From: Acidobacteriota bacterium
GTDB lineage: Bacteria > Acidobacteriota > Blastocatellia > Pyrinomonadales > Pyrinomonadaceae
DNA length: 40,164 bases
NCBI GenBank assembly: GCA_020200155.1
Contig: JAIVJG010000173.1
Span: 1 to 40,164 of the forward strand
Reading direction: 5' to 3'
Positions 1 to 7,800 of the stretch are shown one piece after another; positions within the stretch are counted from its first letter, which is position 1; the number at the start of each line of letters is the position of its first letter. A program made the position numbers and the translations under genes. The notes under the pieces are model-generated. The model was given only the letters and a program-made list of their open reading frames with translations, did no database searches and was not told the origin of the DNA.

Positions 1-505
1 ACGCCCGCACCAATCTTTGAACGCATTGCTACGCCCTCCTTTGAAATTCCGAGTTGAAGTGCTTCTCCGCCAAAATGAACAAGCCGCCTATGGAGCGATT
101 CATTACAAATTTTTACAGGGTTGCGCCTTCTCTTTATGTAAGTCCGCTTACACAAAGCCCGTTTTCAATTTTTAAATCTCTGTCTGTTCCCAACGGCTCA
201 CGTTTGCGTTTCTGTAGCCAATGTCGGCTTAGAGGGAATGATGTGCAGCTTTTTTGACTAGTGTAGAGTAGGCAGGGACTGAAGATGGTTGAGCGATTTC
301 CCGGCTTGCACCGTAACAAGAGAGCGCGAGAAAGCCTCTTGTTTAATCGCTTGTTGCGTCGGCAGCGCGAGAATTCGAGATTCACACACTCGTCCATCCG
401 GACACGCTCGTGCGTGCAGCCATGCGCCGCGCGCGTCTCTGTGGGCAAGGCTTTACAGAGCCATGATTTACTCCTCTTTTCTTCGTTAACCTGCCTGCCT
501 CTAAC
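1..505. other. Region without a supportable gene
   Basis: No reading frame in this stretch has a recognisable protein family, a good ribosome binding site or convincing codon structure on either strand; the short frames are rich in Arg, Ser and Cys, as expected from chance translation. It lies downstream of the last gene of the mer operon. I see no tRNA, CRISPR or clear terminator. Confidence 0.5.
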
Positions 506-1036
506 CTACCCGCAGAGTTTTCTTAACAAGCTATGCGTGATGCCTAGCGTCGCTCCGTAAGCGGCGTGGTTGGCGAAAGAGCGCGCGTGATTCTGCCATG
601 GAAACTCGGTCGAAGGCGGCGACAACCCCATGAGTGGCATCATCACTTCGTCCCCGATGAGCCACAGCCCGGTGCCGAAGCCAACGCCATCAGCCACATC
701 AACGAGCAGCACTCGACCGCGCAACGCCCCGTACAGCCCGCCCCACATGATGCCGTAGCTCCAGTGAACGTAGTTGCCGTATTTCTGCTTCTGCTCCTTA
801 CTCAGTTCGACGCCGGCGACTGTCTCTGAGATTTTCTCGGCTAACACTTCAGGCGGGTACTCGTTGCCACGTAAATTCTCTTCGTACCTGCGTGTCTGCT
901 CGTCCTCCAGCTCGTAGAGATAGCCACTCACCTTATCCATGATAAACGTGGCGACGGCTCCGGCAACAAGCCCGAATAGTGCATCCGTAAAAATGCTGCC
1001 GAGACCGTTTCTGTTTTTTCGACGCGCCTGTTCCAT
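506..1036 (-). CDS. DUF1440/YagU-like membrane protein, last gene of the mer run
   Basis: A protein of about 176 residues with hydrophobic, glycine-rich stretches near the N-terminus (ALFGLVAGAVATFIMDKV), in the middle (GIMWGGLYGALRG) and towards the C-terminus (GFGTGLWLIGDEVMMP). The pattern resembles the DUF1440 (YagU) inner-membrane family, whose function is poorly known. I chose the ATG at 1036 because a GAGAGAG tract lies just upstream; an in-frame ATG at 1063 and a longer frame to 1123 are alternatives. It follows merA on the same strand after about 160 bases, so it may be co-transcribed with the mercury genes, but nothing in the protein shows a metal-binding motif. Family assignment is from overall pattern only. 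Confidence 0.6.
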   Translation of the reverse strand: MEQARRKNRNGLGSIFTDALFGLVAGAVATFIMDKVSGYLYELEDEQTRRYEENLRGNEYPPEVLAEKISETVAGVELSKEQKQKYGNYVHWSYGIMWGGLYGALRGRVLLVDVADGVGFGTGLWLIGDEVMMPLMGLSPPSTEFPWQNHARSFANHAAYGATLGITHSLLRKLCG

Positions 1037-1194
1037 CTTGCTCTCTCTTTTGGCGGAATTCATTTCGCGCTGCTTAGGAGCTTCCCGGGGACAGGCCGAG
1101 CAGACGACGTGCAAGAGCGCCATTCATTTGAGCGCCCTGTCTTCCGGCTCAGGTCTCCGTTGATTGTCCATTTCGTCATCCCTATCCTTTGGTT

Positions 1195-2631
1195 CTATTC
1201 CGCGCAGCACGAGAGCTTGGCCGGGTCTTTGTAGCGCGAGATCGCCACGATCTTGAGCGCCTCGGCCATCGTCGGGTACACATGCAGGAGTTCAATGAAG
1301 TCGCGGAGTTTCGCGCGGAATCTCAAGGCCATCGCCGCCTCGTGGATGACCTCGCCGGCGCTGTTGCCGATCATCGTTACGCCTAAGACTTCATCGGTCT
1401 TCGCATCAGCGACCATCTTAATGATGCCCCCTGTGTCGCGGATTGCGCCGGCGCGCGGGACGATTGACATCGGCAGCGTGTTACACCAGCAAGGGTGTCC
1501 TGCTTTGATCGCTTCCTCTTCGGTCATGCCGACGATGGCCGTCTGCGGGTCAGTAAAGATCGTGCGTGGGATGACGCGATGGTTGACAGCGCGTCGCTCG
1601 CCGTCCGCAAAGATGTTGTTCGCCGCGATCCCGCCGTCCTGACTGCCGGCAGGCGTTGCCATCTGGCTACCATGCTCGCCGCCAATCACGTCGCCTGCGG
1701 CGAAGATGTGCGGCACATTTGTTTGCAGGTACTCGTTAACTATCACCTGCCCCTGCTGACCAACAGTCACGCTTGCTTTCTCAATCGCAATCCGGTCACT
1801 GTTCGGGCGGCGGCCTGTGGCGACGAGCAGTTTTTCCGCTTTGAAGGTTTGCGTATCGCTTCCCACTTGAGCGGTCGCAACAACGGCGTCTCCCTCTCGA
1901 CGAACCGCGCGGATGGTCGCATCGGTGACGACGCAGATTCCCTCTTCCGTGAAAATTTTGCCGAGGGTAGGCCCGACCTCTGGCTCGTAGCCGCGCGCCA
2001 GAAGTTGTTTGCTTCGCTCTAAGATCGTCACCTCCGCCCCGAATCGGCTGAACATCTGGCCCAGCTCTAGCGCGATGTAGCCGCCGCCGACAATTAAAAG
2101 CGAGCGGGGGCATTCGGTTAGCTCTATCGGTTCGTCGCTGGTCAAAAGATCGCTCGTCAGGTACGGCACATGGTCCAGCCCCTCGATGGGCGGCACGCCG
2201 GGGCGCGCTCCGGTGGCGATAAGAATGTTGTCTCCGGTCAGTCGCTTTCCATCTACTCGGACGGTATGCTCGTCAACAAACTCGACATGCCCCTTCTCTA
2301 GTTGGAACTGCGCGCCGAGCAAGCTCTCGTACTTCTTCTGCCGGTAGCCGTGAATGACTTCATCCTTCTGCGCGACGAGCTGCCGGAAATCGAATTTCAT
2401 CTCGGCGGGAGTCAGGCCCGGATAGCGCGGGTGTCCGGCGTCGTAGATGATCTTTGCCGCCTCGATCAGATTCTTTGAAGGCAGGCAGCCCCGGTTGACG
2501 CAAGTGCCGCCGGTGGTGCGCTCTTCGGTCATCACAGAGGTCTTGCCAAGCTCCTGCGCCCGGAGCGCGGCGGCAAAGGCCGTCGAGCCGGAGCCGAGAA
2601 TCACGAGATTAAAATGCGTGTCGTTTGCCAT
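1195..2631 (-). CDS. merA: Mercuric reductase
   Basis: MerA is the cytoplasmic flavoenzyme that uses NADPH to reduce Hg(II) to volatile Hg(0). The 478-residue protein has an FAD-binding start ([10 protein letters not shown], residues 12-21), the redox-active disulfide motif [13 protein letters not shown] (C44 and C49), an NAD(P)-binding glycine motif ([12 protein letters not shown]) and the MerA-specific C-terminal vicinal cysteines (SCCAE, C475/C476) that pass Hg(II) to the active site. That last feature separates it from dihydrolipoamide dehydrogenases. The N-terminal HMA domain of longer MerA proteins is absent; separate HMA proteins are encoded just upstream. It lies 39 bases after the merP-like gene in the merR-led operon. 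The ribosome binding site before the ATG is weak (AGAAAG). Confidence 0.95.
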   Translation of the reverse strand: MANDTHFNLVILGSGSTAFAAALRAQELGKTSVMTEERTTGGTCVNRGCLPSKNLIEAAKIIYDAGHPRYPGLTPAEMKFDFRQLVAQKDEVIHGYRQKKYESLLGAQFQLEKGHVEFVDEHTVRVDGKRLTGDNILIATGARPGVPPIEGLDHVPYLTSDLLTSDEPIELTECPRSLLIVGGGYIALELGQMFSRFGAEVTILERSKQLLARGYEPEVGPTLGKIFTEEGICVVTDATIRAVRREGDAVVATAQVGSDTQTFKAEKLLVATGRRPNSDRIAIEKASVTVGQQGQVIVNEYLQTNVPHIFAAGDVIGGEHGSQMATPAGSQDGGIAANNIFADGERRAVNHRVIPRTIFTDPQTAIVGMTEEEAIKAGHPCWCNTLPMSIVPRAGAIRDTGGIIKMVADAKTDEVLGVTMIGNSAGEVIHEAAMALRFRAKLRDFIELLHVYPTMAEALKIVAISRYKDPAKLSCCAE

Positions 2632-2670
2632 AAGCTTTCTACCGCTCTGCTAATGTCGTGCCCCGCGTCC

Positions 2671-3072
2671 CTACTCTCGCTCGTAAGCCACTCTGACCGG
2701 CGCGTGGTTGTTCGGGTCAGTTTCGAGCGCACGCTTGGCTGTTCTGCCGATGCGCTGGGCGTTAATGGCGCGTGCATGGAAGCGCACGAGCAACGTAATC
2801 GGCTGGTTTTCCTGCTCAACGCTCACGTCCGAAATGCCACGCACAGACTTCAGCGCGTCAACTACGCGCGTCGTACAGGTGCGTCAACGGAAGCGCGTTG
2901 AACGGATACGCACCATGCCCCCGTCTGCTCCGGTAATGACGGTGACTTGGCCGCCGGGCGCATCTGCTGCCTTCTGCGCTCGCACCACTGGCATAAAACT
3001 GAACGCTGAAAGAAACATCAAGGCTGCTACCGCCGCAATCAGTCGTTTACTCATTCTGACAATGCTCCTCAT
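2671..3072 (-). CDS. merP: Candidate selenoprotein: MerP-like periplasmic HMA protein with in-frame TGA
   Basis: Read through the TGA at 2884-2886, this is one 133-residue protein: a signal peptide (MSKRLIAAVAALMFLS..., likely cut after VRA), a short linker, then a full HMA fold. After the TGA come RTC, then TTRVVDALKSVRGISDVSV, the classic CxxxVxxAL helix of HMA domains. Counting back from that Cys, the TGA sits exactly at the first Cys of CxxC, giving UxxC. The frame stays open for 70 more codons to a TAG and holds no internal ATG, so the second half could not start on its own with ATG. A hairpin fitting bacterial SECIS rules follows the TGA. Known MerP proteins bind Hg(II) in the periplasm and hand it to MerT. 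ATGs at 3072 and 3054 are both possible starts. The alternative is a Cys-to-stop nonsense mutation, which would leave a dead gene. Confidence 0.72.
2839..2886 (-). promoter_or_regulatory. Candidate bacterial SECIS hairpin in the merP-like gene
   Basis: On the coding strand, 20 bases after the UGA there is a perfect 6-bp stem (GCGCGT paired with ACGCGC, plus positions 2864-2869 and 2853-2858) closing a 5-base loop AGTTG, with G in the second loop position. An outer perfect 6-bp stem (ACGCAC starting in the UGA itself, paired with GTGCGT at 2839-2844) closes the whole structure. The published bacterial SECIS rules as I recall them are a UGA-to-loop spacing of 16-37 bases, an upper stem of at least 4 bp and a G in the first two loop bases; all are met. 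Such hairpins bind SelB. GC-rich coding DNA can form hairpins by chance, so this supports but does not prove decoding. Confidence 0.6.
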
Positions 3073-3094
3073 CAAACAATCTTCCTGTCTCTAG

Positions 3095-3628
3095 TCACTG
3101 CGCGCAGCAATCGTGCGCTTCTGCAAGCACGGGTGTAGTCTTATGTTCATCAGCAAGTTGCTTCACAATCTTGTTAACGAGTCCGAGACAGCACGCCCCT
3201 GAAGGGTTACGCACCTCACAGGCGCACATGGCCGCTTTAGTCAACCGGCTAATCTGTTGAGGGATCGTAATAGCGCCATGACATGCCAGTTCTCGGCGCA
3301 CGTCGCCCTCGCTGAAGCCAAAGCAGTAGCAAATGGGGCGCGCATCCCCGCTCGTTTTCTCGGTCACAGGCTCGCGCACGTCGGCGACGGTGAATCGCGC
3401 TCCGTCTTCACCGTAATAGACGACGGTACAACTTGGCGTAGCGCAGAAGCGGTACGCTTCACCATTGACCCTGCTCAAGTGCTCAGGTCGTACATGGTGC
3501 AGCACAGTCTGGCGCTCAACCTTCCGGCCAACGTCTTCGCACGCTGGACATTGAGCATTTGTTGGCGGATGCTTCCTGCTTATCTCTGTAATGCCTGTTT
3601 GTCCTTCAGCACCACCATAGTCGCTCAT
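3095..3628 (-). CDS. CopZ-type cysteine-rich Fe-S/Zn protein in the mer operon
   Basis: A 177-residue cysteine-rich soluble protein. An N-terminal CPAC pair (near residue 30) and a further cluster (FCATPSC) are followed by a bacterioferritin-associated-ferredoxin-like [2Fe-2S] region (ICYCFGFSEGDV ... MCACEVRNPSGACC) and a terminal CC pair. This matches the N-terminal Fe-S/Zn domain of CopZ-type chaperones, but without an HMA domain. The start at 3628 overlaps the stop of the preceding merF-like gene as ATGA, so translation is coupled. Membership of the mer operon suggests a role in delivering or reducing mercury or protecting thiols, which is inference. The reading frame runs further upstream, but that part overlaps merF in another phase and is not expected to be coding. 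Confidence 0.75.
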   Translation of the reverse strand: MSDYGGAEGQTGITEISRKHPPTNAQCPACEDVGRKVERQTVLHHVRPEHLSRVNGEAYRFCATPSCTVVYYGEDGARFTVADVREPVTEKTSGDARPICYCFGFSEGDVRRELACHGAITIPQQISRLTKAAMCACEVRNPSGACCLGLVNKIVKQLADEHKTTPVLAEAHDCCAQ

Positions 3629-3867
3629 GCGTGATCTCCTTTTCCATGGCTGCGCCGGCGCATTAGCCACCACCCGGCGATGGCCACAACTATTCCGATT
3701 CCGGCTAACGACAGCAGCACGCTGTCTTTCAAAATGAATCCCAGCCCAAGGGTGACAAGCAGTCCTCCGAGCAGCCACGGCGCGGCGCAACACAGCAGCG
3801 CCAGTGCCGCGCTCACGCCGCCGATCCCGAACAACGCTCCGCCGACCTTGCGGCTCGCGGTTTTCAT
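3625..3867 (-). CDS. merF: MerF-like mercury transport protein
   Basis: A predicted 80-residue inner-membrane protein with two transmembrane segments: residues about 10-40 (GALFGIGGVSAALALLCCAAPWLLGG) and about 45-70. The paired cysteines in the first segment (LLCCAAP) match the Hg(II)-binding pair of MerF and MerT. The size fits MerF (about 80 residues) better than three-helix MerT. The second, cytoplasmic Cys pair of canonical MerF is missing; the tail is basic (RRRSHGKGDHA). The ATG at 3867 follows a GGAGCC ribosome binding site; a start 16 codons earlier would overlap merTP and lacks support. It sits 13 bases after merTP and overlaps the next gene by ATGA. Confidence 0.75.
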   Translation of the reverse strand: MKTASRKVGGALFGIGGVSAALALLCCAAPWLLGGLLVTLGLGFILKDSVLLSLAGIGIVVAIAGWWLMRRRSHGKGDHA

Positions 3868-3880
3868 CACTGGCTCCTCG

Positions 3881-4507
3881 CTACCTGGCTTTATAGCCGG
3901 TTGAGCTGATGGCACGCTTAATCTGGTTAATGTCGGTCTGTCGCGGGTCGTAACTCACGCGCGCAACTCCGCGCTGGTAGCTCACGTCGGCTGCACGCAC
4001 GCCCGGCGTTTTCTCTAACGCAGCCCGGATCGGCACCTCGCAACTCGTGCAATCCATGTTTTCAACCTCTACCGTGATCGTTTCGAGGCTCGCCTGCGAT
4101 GACTCGCTGCCGGTAGCCGGCACTGCTGCCGGCGTGGTCGCCACGGGCGGCTGCTTGCGTATGAAAGCGGCGGCGATGTATCCGACGTAATAGGGCGAGA
4201 GCGCGAACGCCAGCACCGCTACGGACGCGATCCACAGCCCCGCGCGGCTCGCGCGGCTCACGGACTTGATGGCGCATGCCTCGCCGGGCGCGCACGCCGC
4301 GTCTCGACGAAAGTAGGTGCGATAAAAGCCAACGGCCAGTAGTAGCGCAGCCGCGCCCAACAGGTACGGTCGCGCCGTCTCAAACACGCCTGCCGCTCCG
4401 AAAGCACCTGCGCCGAGCATGACGAACAGCAAAGGCCCGATGCAGCACAAGCTCGCTGCAACCGCGGCAACGACTGCGCCGCCGACGGCGATTCTTTCTT
4501 CTTTCAT
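3881..4507 (-). CDS. merT: MerTP fusion mercury transporter
   Basis: A 208-residue fusion of a MerT-like membrane part and a C-terminal MerP-like HMA domain. The membrane part carries the first-helix pair SLCCIGPLL and the cytoplasmic-loop pair ACAPGEAC, which pass Hg(II) inward, with a third helix around residues 100-125. A Pro/Ala/Thr linker leads to the HMA domain with motif NMDCTSC (about residues 145-151) and a typical beta-alpha-beta-beta-alpha-beta pattern. The ATG at 4507 has a strong AGGAGAAGAG site and overlaps the merR stop as ATGA. Because the fusion brings its own MerP domain, the separate UxxC merP-like protein downstream is a second, distinct HMA protein in the same operon. Confidence 0.88.
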   Translation of the reverse strand: MKEERIAVGGAVVAAVAASLCCIGPLLFVMLGAGAFGAAGVFETARPYLLGAAALLLAVGFYRTYFRRDAACAPGEACAIKSVSRASRAGLWIASVAVLAFALSPYYVGYIAAAFIRKQPPVATTPAAVPATGSESSQASLETITVEVENMDCTSCEVPIRAALEKTPGVRAADVSYQRGVARVSYDPRQTDINQIKRAISSTGYKAR

Positions 4508-4950
4508 TTTCTCTTCTCCTGACGAGCGGGCTGATTCAAATGTCCGATCTCTATCATGACCGGACACGAGGCCGACTCCCCGTGCGCGCCCAACTCTTTC
4601 TCGCACGCGGCCAAATGTCGGGAGAGCGTAGTTCTAAACTCCTCCATCGCTTTCGTGCGCTCATCGAGTTCTGTAATCTTGGCGCGCAGCAGGTCGCGCA
4701 CGCTGCGGCATTTGCCTGCGCCGCCGCCGGTCGCCAGAAGCTGCTCAATCTCGTCCAGCGAAAGCCCTATCCCCTGCGCCTGTTTGATAAAGTTGATGCG
4801 CTCGACCGCCTCCGGCGAAAAAAGACGGAATCCACCTCCCGTGCGCGCTGCGCGCGGCAGCAGCCGCCGGCGCTCGTAGTAGCGCACGGTGTCAATCGAG
4901 ACGCCGGTACGCGATGCCAATTCACCGATGCGAAGCTCAGACTGTGACAT
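4504..4950 (-). CDS. merR: MerR, Hg(II)-responsive regulator
   Basis: A 148-residue MerR-family protein. The N-terminal winged helix-turn-helix reads LRIGELASRTGVSIDTVRYY, followed by a long dimerisation helix. The three cysteines that bind Hg(II) across the dimer in MerR are all in place: GKC (about residue 80), AAC (about 115) and SASC (about 128). It is therefore a mercury sensor rather than a Cu, Zn or redox MerR. It is the first gene of the operon it controls and overlaps merTP by ATGA, so it should regulate its own synthesis, repressing without Hg and twisting the promoter into an active form with Hg. Confidence 0.92.
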   Translation of the reverse strand: MSQSELRIGELASRTGVSIDTVRYYERRRLLPRAARTGGGFRLFSPEAVERINFIKQAQGIGLSLDEIEQLLATGGGAGKCRSVRDLLRAKITELDERTKAMEEFRTTLSRHLAACEKELGAHGESASCPVMIEIGHLNQPARQEKRK

Positions 4951-4983
4951 GCCGATCTGTACCCTTCTTAGCTGTCATGGAGG

Positions 4984-5015
4984 ATTGTACAACCTAGAGC
5001 TAGGCCCAGAGTCAA
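4984..5015 (-). promoter_or_regulatory. mer operon promoter with MerR operator
   Basis: On the minus strand, TTGACT (5010-5015) and TACAAT (4984-4989) form good -35 and -10 elements separated by 20 bases, longer than the 17 of ordinary sigma-70 promoters and typical of MerR-controlled promoters (19-20). The spacer holds the perfect dyad CCTAG-N2-CTAGG (4993-5004), the expected MerR binding site. merR starts 34 bases downstream of the -10 element. Confidence 0.8.
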
Positions 5016-5052
5016 GCGGGAAATTGCGTAAGTGAATCTCCCCCCGTTTAGT

Positions 5053-5074
5053 GGCTCTTCCGCATTTTTGGTGC
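5053..5074 (+). repeat. Left terminal repeat of ISL3-family element
   Basis: The sequence starting GGCTCTTCCGCATTTTTGGTG resembles the terminal inverted repeats of ISL3-family elements and stands 31 bases before the transposase start. The matching right end is not present: the element is cut off near 6538 by an IS5-like fragment. Confidence 0.55.
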
Positions 5075-5104
5075 AAAGGACGTGGAACCGGTATAAAACT
5101 CGGC

Positions 5105-6538
5105 ATGGACGCAACGACTGCGCTGGCTGATCCGGATGCCATCGCCCTCGAATACTATGTCTCTCAACAAGACTCCATCGTTTTGGTTGCCCGAGCCACC
5201 CAACTCCGTTCGCGCTGTCCGAAGTGCGCCGAACCTTCCGCCAGTTTGCACAGAGCCACTACACGCGCAACGTTGCCGACCTGCCGTGGCATGGTGTCAC
5301 CGCACGCCTCGAACTACACACGCGTAAGTTCCGATGCCGCAACGAACTCTGTCCGCAAAAGGTCTTCTGTGAGCGCTTGCCGAAAGTCGTTGCCGCATTC
5401 GCGCGCCAGACTTTGCGCCTCGATGCTGCCCTGACGTTGATCGCTTTTGCCCTCGGCGGCGAGGCCGTGGCACGGACAGCTCAGGGCTTGAAGTTGAGCG
5501 TCAGCGGCGACACTCTGCTGCGCCGTATCCGCCGTGCCCCGTTGCCCTCACTGCCGATGCCGAGGGTCGTCGGGGTTGACGACTGGGCCAAGCGCAAAGG
5601 CACGAGCTACGGCACTATCCTTGTCGACTTGGAACGCCGCCGCCCCATTGACCTGCTGCCGGATCGTGAAGCGGCGACTTTAGCGGCCTGGCTGAGGTCG
5701 CACCCCGGCTCAATCGAGGTCATCAGTCGTGATCGCGCCGGGGCTTATGCCGATGGGGCGCGGCAAGGGGCGTTGCGGGCCATCCAAGTCGCTGATCGCT
5801 GGCACTTGCTGAAGAACATGAGTGAAGCCGTCGAGCGCTCATTGCAAAGCCGACACCCGGCACTGAGCCGTGCGGCGGAGGTCATCCGAAAGGCCCAACT
5901 CACGGCCTCGACGGCGGTGATCGAAGCCGGCGCGACGACGATGTTGTCATCGCGTGAGGATCATCGGATTAGTGCGAACCGCGAACGAAGGCTGGCGCGC
6001 TACAATGAAGTGCGGCGGCTTCACGAGCGAGGTGTCTCGGTGGTGGGGATCGCGGAGACTTTGAAGCTGTCGCCGATGACAGTCTATCGTTACCTGCGGT
6101 CGGAAGGCTTCCCCGAACGCGCACGTTGCGCACGACGGGGCGGCGGCTTGGAACCGCACCTCGCCTACATCCATCAACGCTTCGCGGCAGGTTGTGACAA
6201 CGTCGCGCAACTCTGGCGCGAAGTCGCCGCGCAGGGTTACAAGGGCAAGCCAGTGATGGTCGTGAGGTACGTGCGGAAGTTGCGCGTGAGAGTCGGCGCG
6301 TTGAGCGAAGCCGACCGGCAAAAACAACTGCGGTTGAAGGACAGCTTTATCACGCCATCGCCCAAACGCGCGGCGTGCTGGCTCTTGCTGGAATAAGCTA
6401 AACTGTACGACGAAGAGCAAGCGTTTGTGATTGAGTTGCGGCGCACGTCAGTCGCAGTCGAACGAATCCGCGAACTGGGGCGAGGGTTCCAGCAGATGGT
6501 TAAAGGGAGAGACGAAAAGGCGTTCGCACAGTCCATTC
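5105..6538 (+). pseudogene. ISL3-family transposase, frameshifted and truncated
   Basis: The protein is ISL3-like: an N-terminal zinc-binding region (CPKC, then a second Cys pair near CRNELC), an HTH, and a DDE core beginning VVGVDDWAKRKGTSYGTILVDLE with a later RDRAGAYADGARQGA stretch. The natural ATG is at 5105, in a different frame from most of the gene; the frame changes by one base around 5245-5255 (SASLH, then SHYTRN). The long frame then hits TAA at 6394-6396, after which the same frame continues (AKLYDEEQAFVIELRR...) to about 6538, where an IS5-like piece begins. At least two lesions and loss of the right end make it inactive. Confidence 0.85.
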
Positions 6539-6688
6539 AAGCCCCTGCTCAACCCATGTCTTGAGTCTCGCGCCGCGATAACCCATGTCGGCCCAGATCA
6601 ACTGCAAACGGTCGCAGAGGGCAGAAGCGGCCCCTAAGACGAAAAAGGCTCCGTCTCGATCCATGACCGCTGCTGAGTGAACGACTGC
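6526..6688 (-). pseudogene. IS5-family transposase fragment
   Basis: About 54 codons match the catalytic region of IS5-type DDE transposases: AVMDRDGA, then RLQLIWADMGYRGARLKTWVE, where the D of WAD.GYRG is the second catalytic Asp. Both ends are lost: one abuts the ISL3 remnant, the other fuses in frame to a restriction-subunit fragment, so a single open frame spans two unrelated pieces. Confidence 0.75.
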
Positions 6689-6973
6689 ATTGATTAAATA
6701 TTCTGGCAGCAGCGTTGAGTTACGACACCTCAGAACTAAAAGCTCTCCAACACATGTCCCTTGATTTTTTACAAGAACTGCCTTTGCGAGATAAGGACGA
6801 AGTTTGCTGAACAACACGTCATCCGGCTTAAAATGTTTCAAAGAACTTTGCAGTTCGACGGATTCATTAGACTGAATAAATTTTCCTGTCCAACCTTCGA
6901 TGTTCTCTAGGCAGTCTGAAAAATAAGTCGCGAGCTTATTTATCAAGTGACCGAGGCGAGGACAATCCGACAA
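6689..6973 (-). pseudogene. hsdS: Type I restriction specificity subunit (HsdS) fragment
   Basis: The segment holds the end of a target-recognition domain typical of HsdS proteins: GKFIQSNESVELQSSLKHF, then KPDDVLFSKLRPYLAK and GELLVLRC. The GDxLFxKLRPYLxK pattern is a hallmark of HsdS. Only about 95 codons remain of a family usually near 400. There is no hsdM or hsdR in the window, so this is a remnant of a lost type I system, cut by an IS5 fragment. Confidence 0.7.
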
Positions 6974-7029
6974 GGTCGTTTATAGAATCGCTCACCAAAG
7001 ACTGTTCACTACGCCTACCCGGTAGGCCT

Positions 7030-7770
7030 ACCACAATCAAAAAAAATGATGCTTAACGCTGCGGCAATCGCTTGCAGCCCGTAAGCCCGCACCCGAGAGC
7101 CTCCGCGCACTGAGCGCGAAAGACAGACCGATGAGACCTGACATCAAGAGCAGTCAAAGGATTGAGCCGGCACTGAAGACTGCGGGGCACCCGAGATAAA
7201 GCGCAGCTGATTTGATTTGCGTTAGCACGAGCAAGGTCAAAACCGCCGATCTCGCCAGTCCGTGCATCACACCGACCAGAAACAGGTTGAAGCCGATGCT
7301 TGAAACCGAGTGGCGGTGTGATGCGACTGTCCCCGCGTGCTCCGCCCCGTGTTCGTGAAAATGAATGTGGTGTGTGACGCTATCGTGGATGTGTCAATGG
7401 ATATGCACGTCCCTGCGCCCACGCAAGGCACGCATAAACGCGGTCATGCCAAGCCCGATAATCATTAACGCGACGCGGAACTCCAGCCAGTATGAGATGC
7501 GCTCCGGAAAGGCGACTTGCAGCGCGAGCACGATGATCCCGACAACAATGAGCGACGCCGTATGCCCCGCTCCCCATAAACCAGCTACGAGCGCCGAGCG
7601 CAGGATGCTGCGGTGATGCTCGCTGACATGCTTGAGACGGTGATGACGTGGTCTACTTCGGTCGCGTGTTTGAGGCCGGACACAAGGCGGAGGCCAAGCA
7701 GATGCGACCACGCTCACAGTTTGTGACGAACACATATCTCCGATAACTGCCCAATTCATCATCATCACTA
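7030..7770 (-). pseudogene. Decayed nickel/cobalt transporter gene
   Basis: Pieces in different frames add up to a NiCoT/HupN-type nickel permease. One frame gives GLKHATEVDHVITVS, the nickel-binding signature helix (HA.DxDH type); a frameshift near 7645 leads to SEHHRSILRSALVAGLWGAG and GHTASLIVVGIIVLALQ; then a His-rich loop (HHIHFHEHGAEH) and GFNLFLVGVMHGLARSAVLTL. A TGA at 7154-7156 interrupts a conserved GSILG-MLLMSGLIG type stretch, and another frame change precedes GLQAIAAALS. It lies directly downstream of hypE in the same orientation, so it probably once fed nickel to the hydrogenase. At least three lesions make it a pseudogene. Confidence 0.75.
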
Positions 7771-7800
7771 CGCGCTCAAATCTCTACGCACAACTAATGC

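Noticed and set aside
134-448. 104-codon minus-strand frame at the window start
   Set aside because: Arg/Cys/Ser-rich low-complexity translation without ribosome site or homology signs.
7013-7027. Palindrome gcctacc-c-ggtaggc as terminator
   Set aside because: No T-run on either strand next to it; left as an unexplained dyad.
7154-7156. In-frame TGA in the nickel transporter remnant as Sec
   Set aside because: The family has Gly here and the gene has frameshifts as well, so it is decay.
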